Of a stretch of 64,000 bases of DNA, positions 53,212 through 62,800 are shown in pieces. Each line of letters starts with the position of its first letter. Position 1 is the first letter of the stretch. This stretch comes from an uncultured Clostridia bacterium (GTDB lineage: Bacteria > Bacillota > Clostridia > Christensenellales > Pumilibacteraceae). The translations under genes and the position numbers were made by a program. The stretch lies in the NCBI GenBank assembly GCA_947581755.1, contig CANPVN010000002.1, forward strand, positions 1-64,000. The letters run 5' to 3'. The notes beneath the pieces were generated by a model that saw only the letters and a list, made by a program, of their open reading frames with translations, ran no database searches and was not told where the DNA came from.

Positions 53212-53490
53212 ATGAGCGAAAAAGCCAAAATGATAAAAATAATTACCGTTTCTGCCGTTATTTTTCTTGTTTTACTTGTATGCTCTTTGATCATCAACCT
53301 CGTGCAATTATCAAGACTTAAGAGCAAAGAAGCGCAATTACAAGCGCAAATAGAAGAATTTAACCGACAAATAAACGATAATCAGGCAATAATAGATTAT
53401 CTCGATTCCGATGAGGCTATCGAAAGATATGCTCGGGAATATTTGAATATGCAAAATAAAAACGATAATACCTTTACAGGTGAAGAATAA
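53212..53490 (+). CDS. divIC: FtsB/DivIC septum formation protein
   Basis: 92 residues: short cytoplasmic start, one membrane helix (about 8-30), a coiled coil (about 33-65, LKSKEAQLQAQIEEFNRQI) and the end motif YAREYLNM. It forms a complex with FtsL and the FtsQ/DivIB protein, which is encoded at the other end of this window. RBS AAGGAGG. A small hairpin at 53497-53526 separates it from the phosphatase gene. Confidence 0.88.
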   Translation: MSEKAKMIKIITVSAVIFLVLLVCSLIINLVQLSRLKSKEAQLQAQIEEFNRQINDNQAIIDYLDSDEAIERYAREYLNMQNKNDNTFTGEE

Positions 53491-53536
53491 CTGACAAAAG
53501 CGGTCTTTGGACTGCTTTCTTTTTAGGCTGAATATT

Positions 53537-54400
53537 ATGAAAAGAGTAAATACTGCCATCATAGATATAGGAAGCAACTCGGTCAGGCTTATGTTCGCCG
53601 AAAACGAGGGGCTGAATAAAAAACATTTGTATTCCACCGTTCTTGCCGAAGGACTTCAGGTCTCGGGAAAACTCTCGGAACACGCTATCGAACGCACCGT
53701 CAATGCAATTGCCGAGTGCGTTGCTCTGTCTCACGCTCATAATTGTAATCGGGTTTTTGCTTTTGCGACAGAAGCAGTCCGAGCCGCCTCCAACGGCTCC
53801 GACTTTACGACAGCCGTCAAATCACGATGCGGAATCGACGTCGATGTAATTTCGGGTTCCGACGAAGCTATGCTCGGCTTTATGGGAGCGGCGGAAATTT
53901 TACCCAAACCTATAACCGTCATAGACATCGGCGGAGCGAGTGTGGAACTTGTCAACGGAAATTCAAAAATCGATTATGCCGTCAGTTTGCCCTTGGGTGT
54001 AGTAAGATTGAACGAGACTTTCGGAAAAGACGTCTCTGCCTTGAAAGAGTTTCTCGGTAAAGAAATAAAAAATTACGGCGTCGTCCCTCCCGCTCCCCTT
54101 GTCGGCATTGGCGGCACGGCGACCGCTTTATCCGCAATGAATATGGGCTTGGCAATATACGACGAAAATAAGGTTCATCAATCATCTTTGACATTGACGG
54201 AACTTGACTTACTTACCGAACAAATATTCGCATCGCATGACTTACTCGGAGATTTCCCCACATTGTCGCCTAACCGAGCCAAAGTCATAGGTCAAGGCGC
54301 GGTTTTGTTGTCTATGCTTATGAAATATCTCGGTCAAGAAAAAATTACCATCTCCGAATACGATAATATCGAAGGATATATAGTGTATAAAAACATATAA
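53537..54400 (+). CDS. Ppx/GppA-type phosphatase
   Basis: 287 residues of the sugar-kinase/actin fold. Phosphate loop IIDIGSNSVRLMFAE (residues 7-21) and second loop VIDIGGASVELVNG near 130, with GIGGTATALSAMN near 196. It hydrolyses polyphosphate or (p)ppGpp; the short single-domain form does not tell which. The HD and C-terminal domains of longer Ppx are absent. It starts at 53537, after the divIC gene. Confidence 0.9.
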   Translation: MKRVNTAIIDIGSNSVRLMFAENEGLNKKHLYSTVLAEGLQVSGKLSEHAIERTVNAIAECVALSHAHNCNRVFAFATEAVRAASNGSDFTTAVKSRCGIDVDVISGSDEAMLGFMGAAEILPKPITVIDIGGASVELVNGNSKIDYAVSLPLGVVRLNETFGKDVSALKEFLGKEIKNYGVVPPAPLVGIGGTATALSAMNMGLAIYDENKVHQSSLTLTELDLLTEQIFASHDLLGDFPTLSPNRAKVIGQGAVLLSMLMKYLGQEKITISEYDNIEGYIVYKNI

Positions 54401-54457
54401 TCTGCTCACAATATTAGTGCGAGGGGAAACCCGGCAATTACAAAGGAGAGGATTATC

Positions 54458-54604
54458 ATGGCAACTTCTACAAGGAATTGCAGCAATTCGAAGTCTAACA
54501 GCACAAGCGCGGCAAAGACTTCGAGCAGCAAGGCAAAGACTTCGAGCAAAACCAATGCAAAAAGCAGATCTAATAAGACGTCCAATGCAAAGGACTGCAA
54601 ATAA
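54458..54604 (+). CDS. 48-residue basic Ser/Lys/Asn-rich microprotein
   Basis: The frame is 48 residues, with AAAGGAGAGG ahead of the ATG. It has about 14 Ser, 11 Lys/Arg and a single Asp, no hydrophobic core, and repeats like SKAKTSS. A Cys is near each end. The composition resembles small histone-like or spore/nucleoid-binding tails; function is not known. An exceptionally strong terminator follows. The strong ribosome site and terminator support a real, abundant product. Confidence 0.7.
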   Translation: MATSTRNCSNSKSNSTSAAKTSSSKAKTSSKTNAKSRSNKTSNAKDCK

Positions 54605-54616
54605 TCGATCTTAATG

Positions 54617-54665
54617 CCGAAAACAAAGGGAAAACGATTTTCGTTTTCCCTTTGTTTTCGGTTTT
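54617..54665 (+). terminator. Very strong terminator of the 48-residue gene
   Basis: A perfect 21-base-pair stem (54617-54637 with 54641-54661), three-base loop, then TTTTCTT. It also faces the convergent gene. Confidence 0.9.
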
Positions 54666-54683
54666 CTTATTTGATATTATATT

Positions 54684-54926
54684 TTATTTTAACCAAAGCC
54701 AAATCAAAAGCGCGACAAGACAAAAAGAACCCAAAGTTATCAGAAATTTAGGCAACATTGCAAGATACGCGGCACGCACCATGGCCTGGCGTTCTTTTTT
54801 GCTAACTTTAACCTTTTTTATACCCTTATTATGCTCGCGAATCTCCTCTTTTTCATAAAAAGGCATTCCGTCGAGATTCATTTCGGTTATGGTTCTTCCG
54901 TCATCATCGTCATATTCTTTCTTCAT
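54684..54926 (-). CDS. Unknown 80-residue tail-anchored membrane protein
   Basis: Acidic N-terminus (MKKEYDDDDGR), a charged middle with KKVKVSKKERQAMVR, and one membrane helix at the C-terminus (about 60-79). A TATAAT ends six bases before the ATG and there is no ribosome site, so the mRNA is probably leaderless, although the -35 is poor. No family is recognised. Confidence 0.7.
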   Translation of the reverse strand: MKKEYDDDDGRTITEMNLDGMPFYEKEEIREHNKGIKKVKVSKKERQAMVRAAYLAMLPKFLITLGSFCLVALLIWLWLK

Positions 54927-54989
54927 AATTCTATTATATCCATTTTATTTGTAAAATAAAGGGCAGTCGCTTGTAACTGCCCTCTTGAA

Positions 54990-56102
54990 TTAATCTTGCG
55001 GATAAAGGTGACATGCCACACGATGTCCGGGCTCATATTCACGATATACGGGAGGGAACTCCTTACATATATCCATACATTTGGAACATCTGGTGTGGAA
55101 CTTGCAACCTCGGGGCGGATTTGCAGGTGAAGGAATATCGCCCTTAAGGATTATACGATTCATCTTTACATTGGGATCGGGCACGGGAACCGCCGAGAAC
55201 AAAGCCTGTGTATAAGGGTGCATGGGGTTAGAGAATATCTTCTTTCTGTCTCCGCTCTCTACCATGCTTCCGAGATACATAACGCCCAACTCGTCGGATA
55301 TATGCTCGACGACAGACAAATCGTGAGATATAAACATATAGGTAAGATTACGTTCACGCTGTAAATCCTCGAGCAAGTTTATGATCTGCGCCTGAATAGA
55401 CACGTCCAACGCGCTGACAGGCTCGTCGCAGACAACAAACTTGGGCTGTAATGCCAACGCTCTTGCGATACAAATACGCTGTCTTTGTCCGCCGCTGAAC
55501 TCATGAGGATATCGATCGAAGTAATGAGGCTGAAGTCCGCATTCCTTCATGACTCCGATAACATAATCTCTGTAATCTTTCTTGGAAACCAAACCGTGCG
55601 CTCTGACTGCCTCGCCTATGATTTCGCCGACAGGCATACGAGGTGAAAGGCTTGAATAAGGGTCCTGAAATATTATCTGCATTTCGGGACGGATCGCCCT
55701 CAGTTCTTTGTGAGAAAGAGAGCCGACATCTTTACCGTCGAATTTTACTTCTCCGCCCGTAACGCTGTGCAGGCGCAAAATAGTACGTCCCATTGTGGTC
55801 TTTCCGCAACCTGACTCTCCGACTATACCCATCGTATGACCGCGCTCTATTGCAAGAGATACGTCATCGACGGCACGAAGAAATCTTGTGGGTTTTCCGA
55901 AGAAGTTCTTTGCGACGGGGAAATACTTTTTCAAATGCTTGACAATAAGAATCTTGTTTTCCTCGTTCTCTTCTGTCGCCCAACGAGCATTCTTCTCTTC
56001 CCATTCTTTCCTTACTCTTTCATCTTCCGCCACCTGCTGCTTGTAAGCATCGCTTGCGGCTTTTTTATCCTTAAAATATTGAACAGGATTCTTTACTTTC
56101 AT
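54990..56102 (-). CDS. oppF: Oligopeptide ABC transporter ATPase, OppF type
   Basis: 370 residues. Walker A GESGCGKTT near 100, Q-loop IFQDPYSSLSPRM, signature FSGGQRQRICIARA near 205, Walker B FVVCDEPVSALDVS. The C-terminal oligopeptide domain has four Cys (GCKFHTRCSKCMDICKEFPP), typical of the Fe-S or metal-binding Opp/Dpp ATPases. An N-terminal charged helix of ~50 residues is extra. It overlaps oppD by four bases. Confidence 0.94.
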   Translation of the reverse strand: MKVKNPVQYFKDKKAASDAYKQQVAEDERVRKEWEEKNARWATEENEENKILIVKHLKKYFPVAKNFFGKPTRFLRAVDDVSLAIERGHTMGIVGESGCGKTTMGRTILRLHSVTGGEVKFDGKDVGSLSHKELRAIRPEMQIIFQDPYSSLSPRMPVGEIIGEAVRAHGLVSKKDYRDYVIGVMKECGLQPHYFDRYPHEFSGGQRQRICIARALALQPKFVVCDEPVSALDVSIQAQIINLLEDLQRERNLTYMFISHDLSVVEHISDELGVMYLGSMVESGDRKKIFSNPMHPYTQALFSAVPVPDPNVKMNRIILKGDIPSPANPPRGCKFHTRCSKCMDICKEFPPVYREYEPGHRVACHLYPQD

Positions 56103-57565
56103 TTATTTTCCTCCTTCGCCATATCGCTGTAGAGGTGACATGCTACTTTGTGCGTAGGACTTACCTGAATCATGTCGGGATAAGGTCCTTTGCACTTTTC
56201 TATACAACGATTGCATCTGTCTTTAAAGTAGCAATAATTCGGCATGTTTATAGGGTTAGGGACATTACCGGGAATGCTGTACAATCTATCGACGGGTCTG
56301 TTTACAACAGGTTTGCTCTTCTGCAAGCCTACGGTGTAAGGGTGCATGGGATTATTGAATATCTCATCTACGGTACCCGTTTCGATAATACGTCCCGCAT
56401 ACATGACAACCACAAAGTCCGCCATCTCGGCAATAACTCCGAGGTCGTGAGTAATAAGCATGATACTGCCGTTTATCTTGTTCTTTATATCCCTTAACAA
56501 CTCGAGAATCTGCGCCTGAATCGTAACGTCGAGCGCGGTAGTCGGCTCGTCGGCAATGATAAGTTTGGGACGACAAGCAAGCGCCATCGCTATCATAACT
56601 CTCTGTCTCATACCACCCGACAACTCGTGAGGATAACGTTTGTAAACATTCTCGGGAATGATGCCGACCAATTTCAACATTTCGTAAGTACGATTTTTTG
56701 CGGTTTCCTTTGTCGCGCCGGGGACGTGCAATAATACGACCTCGTCAAGTTGATAACCGATGGTAAATATCGGGTTAAGGCTTGTCATAGGCTCCTGGAA
56801 GATCATCGTTATTTCTCTTCCTCTTATTTTACGCATGTGTTCCGTCGGCATTTTTGCGACATCGTAAACTTTTTCTTCGGTCTCGAATTGAGGTATGCCG
56901 TTCTGATCACGAAGCTGTTTGGGTTGCATTTCGGGGTTGCCCTCGGAATCTTTCACAACTCGACCCTTCTTGTCCAGCTTAGGCTCCATAACGCATATCT
57001 TTTCGCCGTTTTCGTCAAGTTTATAAGAGCCGTCCTCGTTCATCTCGTACTCATAGATGGGAATACGCTCTTTATGCTCGTCAAGCACATAGTCGGTGCT
57101 TTTGAATCTTATACTCGATCCGTCTATAACTTGTCCTTGAGGCGCCTGAACCAACTGCATCAAGGAAAGCGAAGTAACGCTCTTTCCGCAACCTGATTCT
57201 CCGACGACGCCGACGGTACTGCCCTGAGGTATACTGAAAGTAACACCGTTAACAGCCTTTACGACGCCTGTATCGGTAAAGAAATAGGTGTGCAAATTAT
57301 CAAATTCGACGATATTCTTATCGTCTTTCATTTCGGTTATATATTCATCGGGAGAGACGTTCTTTCTTTTTTTCTTCTTTTCATAGTAACGACTCTGTTG
57401 AAAACTTTCCTTGGCTATACGACGAGCCTCTTTACCTGTCAAAAAGTGACTGGTATCTTTTTTGGAACCCGAGATCTTACCTTTTACGGAATTTACGGCT
57501 TTCTTCAAAAAGTTGGGTTTGTTTTCGTCTTTCGCTTCGGTAGTCTTATTTTCTTGTTCGCTCAT
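56099..57565 (-). CDS. oppD: Oligopeptide ABC transporter ATPase, OppD type, with insertion
   Basis: 488 residues, about 150 more than usual. A Lys-rich N-terminal extension of ~85 residues precedes the domain. Walker A GESGCGKSV is near residue 128. Between it and the Q-loop (IFQEPMTSLNP) lies an extra charged stretch of about 80 residues (from DEHKERIP to VAKMPTEHMRK). Signature LSGGMRQRVMIAMAL and Walker B IIADEPTTALDVT are intact, as is the Cys-rich end. ATG 57565 is five bases behind GGAGG. Confidence 0.92.
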   Translation of the reverse strand: MSEQENKTTEAKDENKPNFLKKAVNSVKGKISGSKKDTSHFLTGKEARRIAKESFQQSRYYEKKKKRKNVSPDEYITEMKDDKNIVEFDNLHTYFFTDTGVVKAVNGVTFSIPQGSTVGVVGESGCGKSVTSLSLMQLVQAPQGQVIDGSSIRFKSTDYVLDEHKERIPIYEYEMNEDGSYKLDENGEKICVMEPKLDKKGRVVKDSEGNPEMQPKQLRDQNGIPQFETEEKVYDVAKMPTEHMRKIRGREITMIFQEPMTSLNPIFTIGYQLDEVVLLHVPGATKETAKNRTYEMLKLVGIIPENVYKRYPHELSGGMRQRVMIAMALACRPKLIIADEPTTALDVTIQAQILELLRDIKNKINGSIMLITHDLGVIAEMADFVVVMYAGRIIETGTVDEIFNNPMHPYTVGLQKSKPVVNRPVDRLYSIPGNVPNPINMPNYCYFKDRCNRCIEKCKGPYPDMIQVSPTHKVACHLYSDMAKEENK

Positions 57566-57621
57566 GTTATCCTCCAAAAAGATCCCGCTCCCACTCCGTT
57601 ACTCAAGTGGGAGCAGACTGT

Positions 57622-58755
57622 TTATCGTTTCATTTTAGGGTCAAATGCGTCACGCAGACCATCGCCGACAAAGTTGAATCCCAACGTTGCTATAATTATA
57701 CAAACACCGGGCAAGAACCACAAGTTGAAATAGTAGTTCATAACGGTCGTATCCTTTGCCTGACTTATCATACTACCCCAGGCTGCGTTGGGCGGCTGAA
57801 TACCCAAGCCCAAGTAACTGAGAGTCGATTCGGTAAGAATTATACCACCTAAGCCCAAAGTCATACTGACTATCAATTGCGGTAGCACATTCGGCAATAG
57901 GTGTTTGAATATCTTTCTTGCCGTAGATAGACCCGTCGCCTCCGCCGCAATCATGTATTCTTGCTCTCGTAGCATCAGTATCTGTCCACGGACAAGTCGC
58001 GCAACACTTGCCCAACCCATCAAACATAGTATTAACATCAGCGCGAATATTCGCATACTGTCCGGAATGATTTCTTTAAGTATCCAACCGTCTATCGCCG
58101 TACCTGCAATAAGCATTATAGGCATCGAAGGCAAACAGTACAGAATATCTACTATACGCATTATCAATTGATCGACCCATTTGCCGAAATATCCGGCGAG
58201 GCCGCCCAAAATTACACCCAATATAGTCTCGACTATAACGACAGTAAAACTCAATAACAATGAAATTCGTCCGCCATACATAACGCGGGTAAACACGTCC
58301 ATCGAGAGTTGGTCGGTACCGAGCCAATGCTGAAGCGAAGGCTTCGCGTACATGTTCAAGGATTTTTGCTGTATGCTGACAACATAATATTCCCAAGTTT
58401 CGGAGTCGCCTGTCGATTCGTCCGTTATCGTGAGATCTTTCTTCGTCTGCATGTATATAGGAGCGCCGGGAGAGAAATCCTTTTCCGTTTCGCCCCAAGG
58501 CGAGAACCAAGGTCCCACAAAGCAGAACAAGAACAATCCGATGAGCATACAAAGACCGATTATAGACAACTTAGAACGGAAAAATCTTTTAAGGACAAGT
58601 CTTCCCGGAGAAAGAACTTTGTTTCTGTCGCTTAAAGCAACTTCTTCTGTTTCTTCGTTATTGTCGCCGTCGTTCTGTAATGCCGCAGTGTTTTCGTCTT
58701 CAAGAACGGTCTCGGACTCGGATGCAGATAAATTTTCGTTATTTTCCAATTCCAT
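57622..58755 (-). CDS. oppC: Oligopeptide ABC transporter permease, OppC type
   Basis: 377 residues. A ~50-residue acidic cytoplasmic extension precedes the first helix (about 63-85). A large outer loop follows, then five more helices. The EAA loop is EYMIAAEATGLSTARKIF near residue 268, which docks on the ATPases. The YLGLGIQPPNAAWGSM block is diagnostic. RBS AGGAGGGGA. It is 11 bases after oppB. Confidence 0.94.
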   Translation of the reverse strand: MELENNENLSASESETVLEDENTAALQNDGDNNEETEEVALSDRNKVLSPGRLVLKRFFRSKLSIIGLCMLIGLFLFCFVGPWFSPWGETEKDFSPGAPIYMQTKKDLTITDESTGDSETWEYYVVSIQQKSLNMYAKPSLQHWLGTDQLSMDVFTRVMYGGRISLLLSFTVVIVETILGVILGGLAGYFGKWVDQLIMRIVDILYCLPSMPIMLIAGTAIDGWILKEIIPDSMRIFALMLILCLMGWASVARLVRGQILMLREQEYMIAAEATGLSTARKIFKHLLPNVLPQLIVSMTLGLGGIILTESTLSYLGLGIQPPNAAWGSMISQAKDTTVMNYYFNLWFLPGVCIIIATLGFNFVGDGLRDAFDPKMKR

Positions 58756-58766
58756 CTTATCCCCTC

Positions 58767-59768
58767 CTATTTAACAAGTTTGACTCGAGGGTCAACTATC
58801 GAATACATGATATCGGAAAGGAAAGTTCCGATAACCGTAAGCAATGCAACGAACATATTGTATCCCATTATGAAAGGCACGTCGCCTTGCGTAGTAGCCT
58901 TATACGCGGCAAGACCGATACCTTCGATAGAGAATACTTCCTCGGTTATCATTGCGCCCGAGAACAATCCGGGCAAAATACCTGCAAACATAGTTGCCAA
59001 AGGAACCAAGGTATTTCTGAAAGCGTGCTTATAAATGACAGATCGCTCGCTGAGACCCTTTGCTCTTGCCGTTCTTATGTAATCGGCATTCAAAACTTCC
59101 AAAGTATTCGTTCTTGTATGTCGCATAAGTCCGCCCAAGCTCAATATCAACAAGACCAACACAGGCAATATGAAGTGCTTTATCGTATCAAAAAATCTTT
59201 CCGCGGCAGTAGAGTTCGATGCGGTAAGTCCCGGATCTTTCATACCGCCGATAGGAAGCCAACCAAGGTCAACGGCAAAGATCTTTATTGCAAGGTTTGC
59301 CATGAAGAAGGTGGGAAGCGAAATACCTATCATGACTATTATGGTAACCGTATAGTCCAGCACACCATACTGATTTACAGCCGCTTTGATACCCAAAGGA
59401 ATGGAAATCGCAAATTGGAATATTGTGGATACAAGAGAGAATCCGAACGAATACCACATTCTTTCGCCTATGACGGTGGAAACTTTATCGCCGTAAATGA
59501 AAGATTGTCCCATATCGCCCGAAATAAATTTTGTAAACCATTTCCAATATCCTTTGAGAATACCGACAAAACTGTTATCAAGCAAGCCATATAACTCTTT
59601 CATTCTGTCCAAGTCCGCTTGTTGCATGGTACCTTGAGCAAGCTGCGCCGAGTATTTCATATCCACATAGTCGGAAGGCATCAATCTTACCAAACCATAC
59701 AAGATAACAGATACACCGAACAGAATCAAAAGGGTCAATAATATTCTTTTAACAACATAGTTAAACAT
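58767..59768 (-). CDS. oppB: Oligopeptide ABC transporter permease, OppB type
   Basis: 333 residues with six membrane helices. N-terminal FNYVVKRILLTLLILFGVSV is typical, the EAA loop is DYIRTARAKGLSERSVIYKH near residue 230, and the end reads VDPRVKL. RBS AGAGGA. It is 67 bases behind oppA, beyond a hairpin. Confidence 0.95.
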   Translation of the reverse strand: MFNYVVKRILLTLLILFGVSVILYGLVRLMPSDYVDMKYSAQLAQGTMQQADLDRMKELYGLLDNSFVGILKGYWKWFTKFISGDMGQSFIYGDKVSTVIGERMWYSFGFSLVSTIFQFAISIPLGIKAAVNQYGVLDYTVTIIVMIGISLPTFFMANLAIKIFAVDLGWLPIGGMKDPGLTASNSTAAERFFDTIKHFILPVLVLLILSLGGLMRHTRTNTLEVLNADYIRTARAKGLSERSVIYKHAFRNTLVPLATMFAGILPGLFSGAMITEEVFSIEGIGLAAYKATTQGDVPFIMGYNMFVALLTVIGTFLSDIMYSIVDPRVKLVK

Positions 59769-59785
59769 ATTTTTTCCTCTTTTAG

Positions 59786-59822
59786 GATCACGGGAAAGAC
59801 GAGAAACATCTTTCCCGTGATC
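59786..59822 (-). other. Hairpin between oppA and oppB
   Basis: A perfect 14-base-pair stem (59786-59799 with 59809-59822) with a nine-base loop. There is no T run behind it on the minus strand. This is more likely a mRNA-protecting structure that favours oppA over the permease genes than a full terminator. Confidence 0.8.
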
Positions 59823-59835
59823 TCAGATTGTTTAA

Positions 59836-62800
59836 TTAATTATTACCTACAAAGCTGAGGTTCCAAATCTTGTCGATAGGTCCCTGATATGCGCTGATTT
59901 CAGATTCGGAAAGCAAAGTGCTTTCATCGATAATATCGTTTCTGAATACGTACAAATTCTTTCTCTGGTAAGTGGGAAGTTCTACGGCGAGTTTCATAAC
60001 GATATCAAGAGCTTCATGATACTTCTCGGCACGATAACTGTCCTTGCCGCCCTCGTTGCTGGCTCTTGCTTCATCGATAATCTGACTCAACTCCTCGATA
60101 AGAGCTCTCTCGTAATCGGCATTAAGAGCAGTGTTGCCATCGTATGCAGACCAAATACCTACGGGAGCGTCGTTCTCGCTGTATTCGACAGCGGTCTTAC
60201 CGTTGAGTCCGAGGATCTCGTCATAACCCCAGTTAAGAGTGGAAGTAGCCTTTGATTCTTTATGATATACCTGATACATATCGGGGTCGATCGTCGAACT
60301 CCATGCTGCCGCCCATACCTGAAGGGTACCCGAAGCCAACTTACTGAGCGCTTGAGCATCGTTTACGACTTTGACGTCGAATCCGCATTCGTTAAGCAAA
60401 TCTGCGGCATTGGACATCGTTGCATACGCGGGGTGGTCGGAGTCGGAACCTGCTACGGTGAAAGTGAATTTACAAGTAAAGTTACCTACCGTACCGCCGA
60501 GATTCTTATACATAACTTTCTGGCTGTTTTCTCTGTAGCCAGCATCTTTAAGTATCTCTTTAATTCTGTCCCTTACTTTATCGGTAGAGAAAACCATATC
60601 GGAGCCCGACTGAGTCATGAGATCTTCTGTGACATAGAAGGAAGTCGCACCCTCGGGATAAGCCCAAGACTGGTCGGTCATAGGACGATAAAGAATCTTC
60701 GCGCCTCTGCTACCATAGAAGTTGAGACAAGAAGCGACATTCATCGCAGTCATGATACATCTTCTTATAACTATATCTTTTACATACTTGGGGTTGACGC
60801 CGATGTAGCCGTAACCGTTGTTATCCTGCATACGGCTGCCGATATGCAATGCTTCCGAGTCTCTCTCGACCTCGTTCAAAGTCTCGATCTTTGCGGAAGG
60901 ATCGGCATAATGGACCTGTCCTGTCTTTACCGCGTCATAAAGACGGTTGGAAGAAACTACTTGGTAACGGAACTTTTTGATCTTTGCATTCGTTACTTCT
61001 TTACCTGTAGTCTCGAAATATTTATTTCTCGTATAATAAACGATCTGGTCTCCGAAGAATCCGTTGTTTGTGCTCTTCTTCGCGATCTTCTCGACCCATC
61101 TGCCGTTTTCTTTCTTGACAACACAATAATCATCGTCTGCATAGTTTTCTATGTCCGCGCCGTAATCAAGTGCGGTAGTAGCCTGATATGTGCCTGCTCC
61201 CAAAGGAACGAGTCTTGTCTTGACAACTTCGGAGAAATAATTCGCATCACCGAAGGGGAAGCCGAAATGTCCCTTGGACTCGTCGAAACCTGCCCAACCA
61301 TCCTGAGCGGTATAATTAGTTGCAGTATTGTCTATATCCTGAGCAATTGTAGGATCGGAATAATAGTGTCCCGGAGCGATAGTGAAACCGAAGTTCCATA
61401 TAGCCTTGGGGTCAACGCCTTTGATCGTAATCTCGAGAACTTCATGCGACTCATCAAGAGTCTCTCTTTTAACGCCGACTTCTTCCGTTCCTTTGTCGGT
61501 AATAGTTTTGCTGCCTGTTTCGAAGGTATCGGAAACGGAGTAATGGGTAATACCCGAAATATTGGGTACAAGCAATGCTCCGCCGTTTTCTTTCTTTTTG
61601 TTGTTGAAATATTCGGTCAATGCAGACGCCATAAACTGTTGACGAACGGTGGTACCCGTTGCCCAATAATAAAGGATATTTTGAATATTGGAGAAAATAT
61701 TTACGGGAATTCCGCTTTCGGAATCGGGTGAACCGCCGAGTTTGGAATCGAATACCAAGCAAACAAGGAAATCTTTCAATTCATCGAAGTTATTGTAAGT
61801 CTTTCTTATTTCATCTTTCTGTTTCTGATCGGTGATATCCTTATATAGGCTACCGAAGATATAAGAATTTATCGCATTTTCTTTGTTGGATTTGTAAGCG
61901 TTTACCATATCCGCGAAATTGGAGTAGTTAACGCCGACAACGACGTCTTTATCGTCGGTATCATAGTCAACCGTTATAGCGCCCTCTCTTGCAAGGAACA
62001 ACTGCCAATCTTCGGTAACCCATTCTATGGGGCTGGTAACTTCTTCGCCCGTGATCTTGTTGGTATAATGAGATACGCCCGCGGGTTTCTTGGTGTTTTC
62101 TTTCAAAACAGCGGGAGTGGTATACTCTTTAACCGAGTCCGCTACAGATGAAGATGCGCCGTTCCAATCGGAATAAAGTTCCTCTCTGAAATTTCTTTGT
62201 ACTATTGCGAGATCGGATTCGAGTTTCGCAAGGTTTTCATCAACAGAACCTGTACCGTTTACATCTCCGCCGGGATGATCCGTGGTTCTGTAATAATATG
62301 CGATAAGGTTATTTATTCTTTCGCCCGCAGCCAAGGAAGCCGCGTTATCGGCTGCCTGAGTAGTACTGCTATCTGCGTTGGGATCCTGAGCGCGGTATGC
62401 GTCAAGACCTACTATAGCGGTAGAATACAAAGTCGAAGAACCTGTATACGAAGGATCGAGGTATAAATACAAATTGAAGAGAACGTCCTTTATAGTCAAC
62501 GGTTTTCCGTCGCTGAACTTTATATTATTCTTCAATAAGAATTTATATGTAGTATGATATCTGTTGACATCAATCTCACCCGTATAATCGGGATTCTTTT
62601 CCTCTTCTGTTCTGTAGTCTGTGGTCTCGATACTGTAATATTTAACTACAGTAGGTTGATCCTCTCCTACATAAACATTACCATCCTTATCGCTGCTAAG
62701 CATGGATACCTGAGTCATGCCGACAACGGAACTGTCATAACCCGATGTCGAGAAGAACGGATTAAACATTTGATCCAATTCTTGCGTAGCCACGGTTAAT

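Noticed and set aside
60262-61731. 489-residue open frame opposite oppA
   Set aside because: It is antisense to a well supported lipoprotein gene, has no ribosome site and no recognisable domain.
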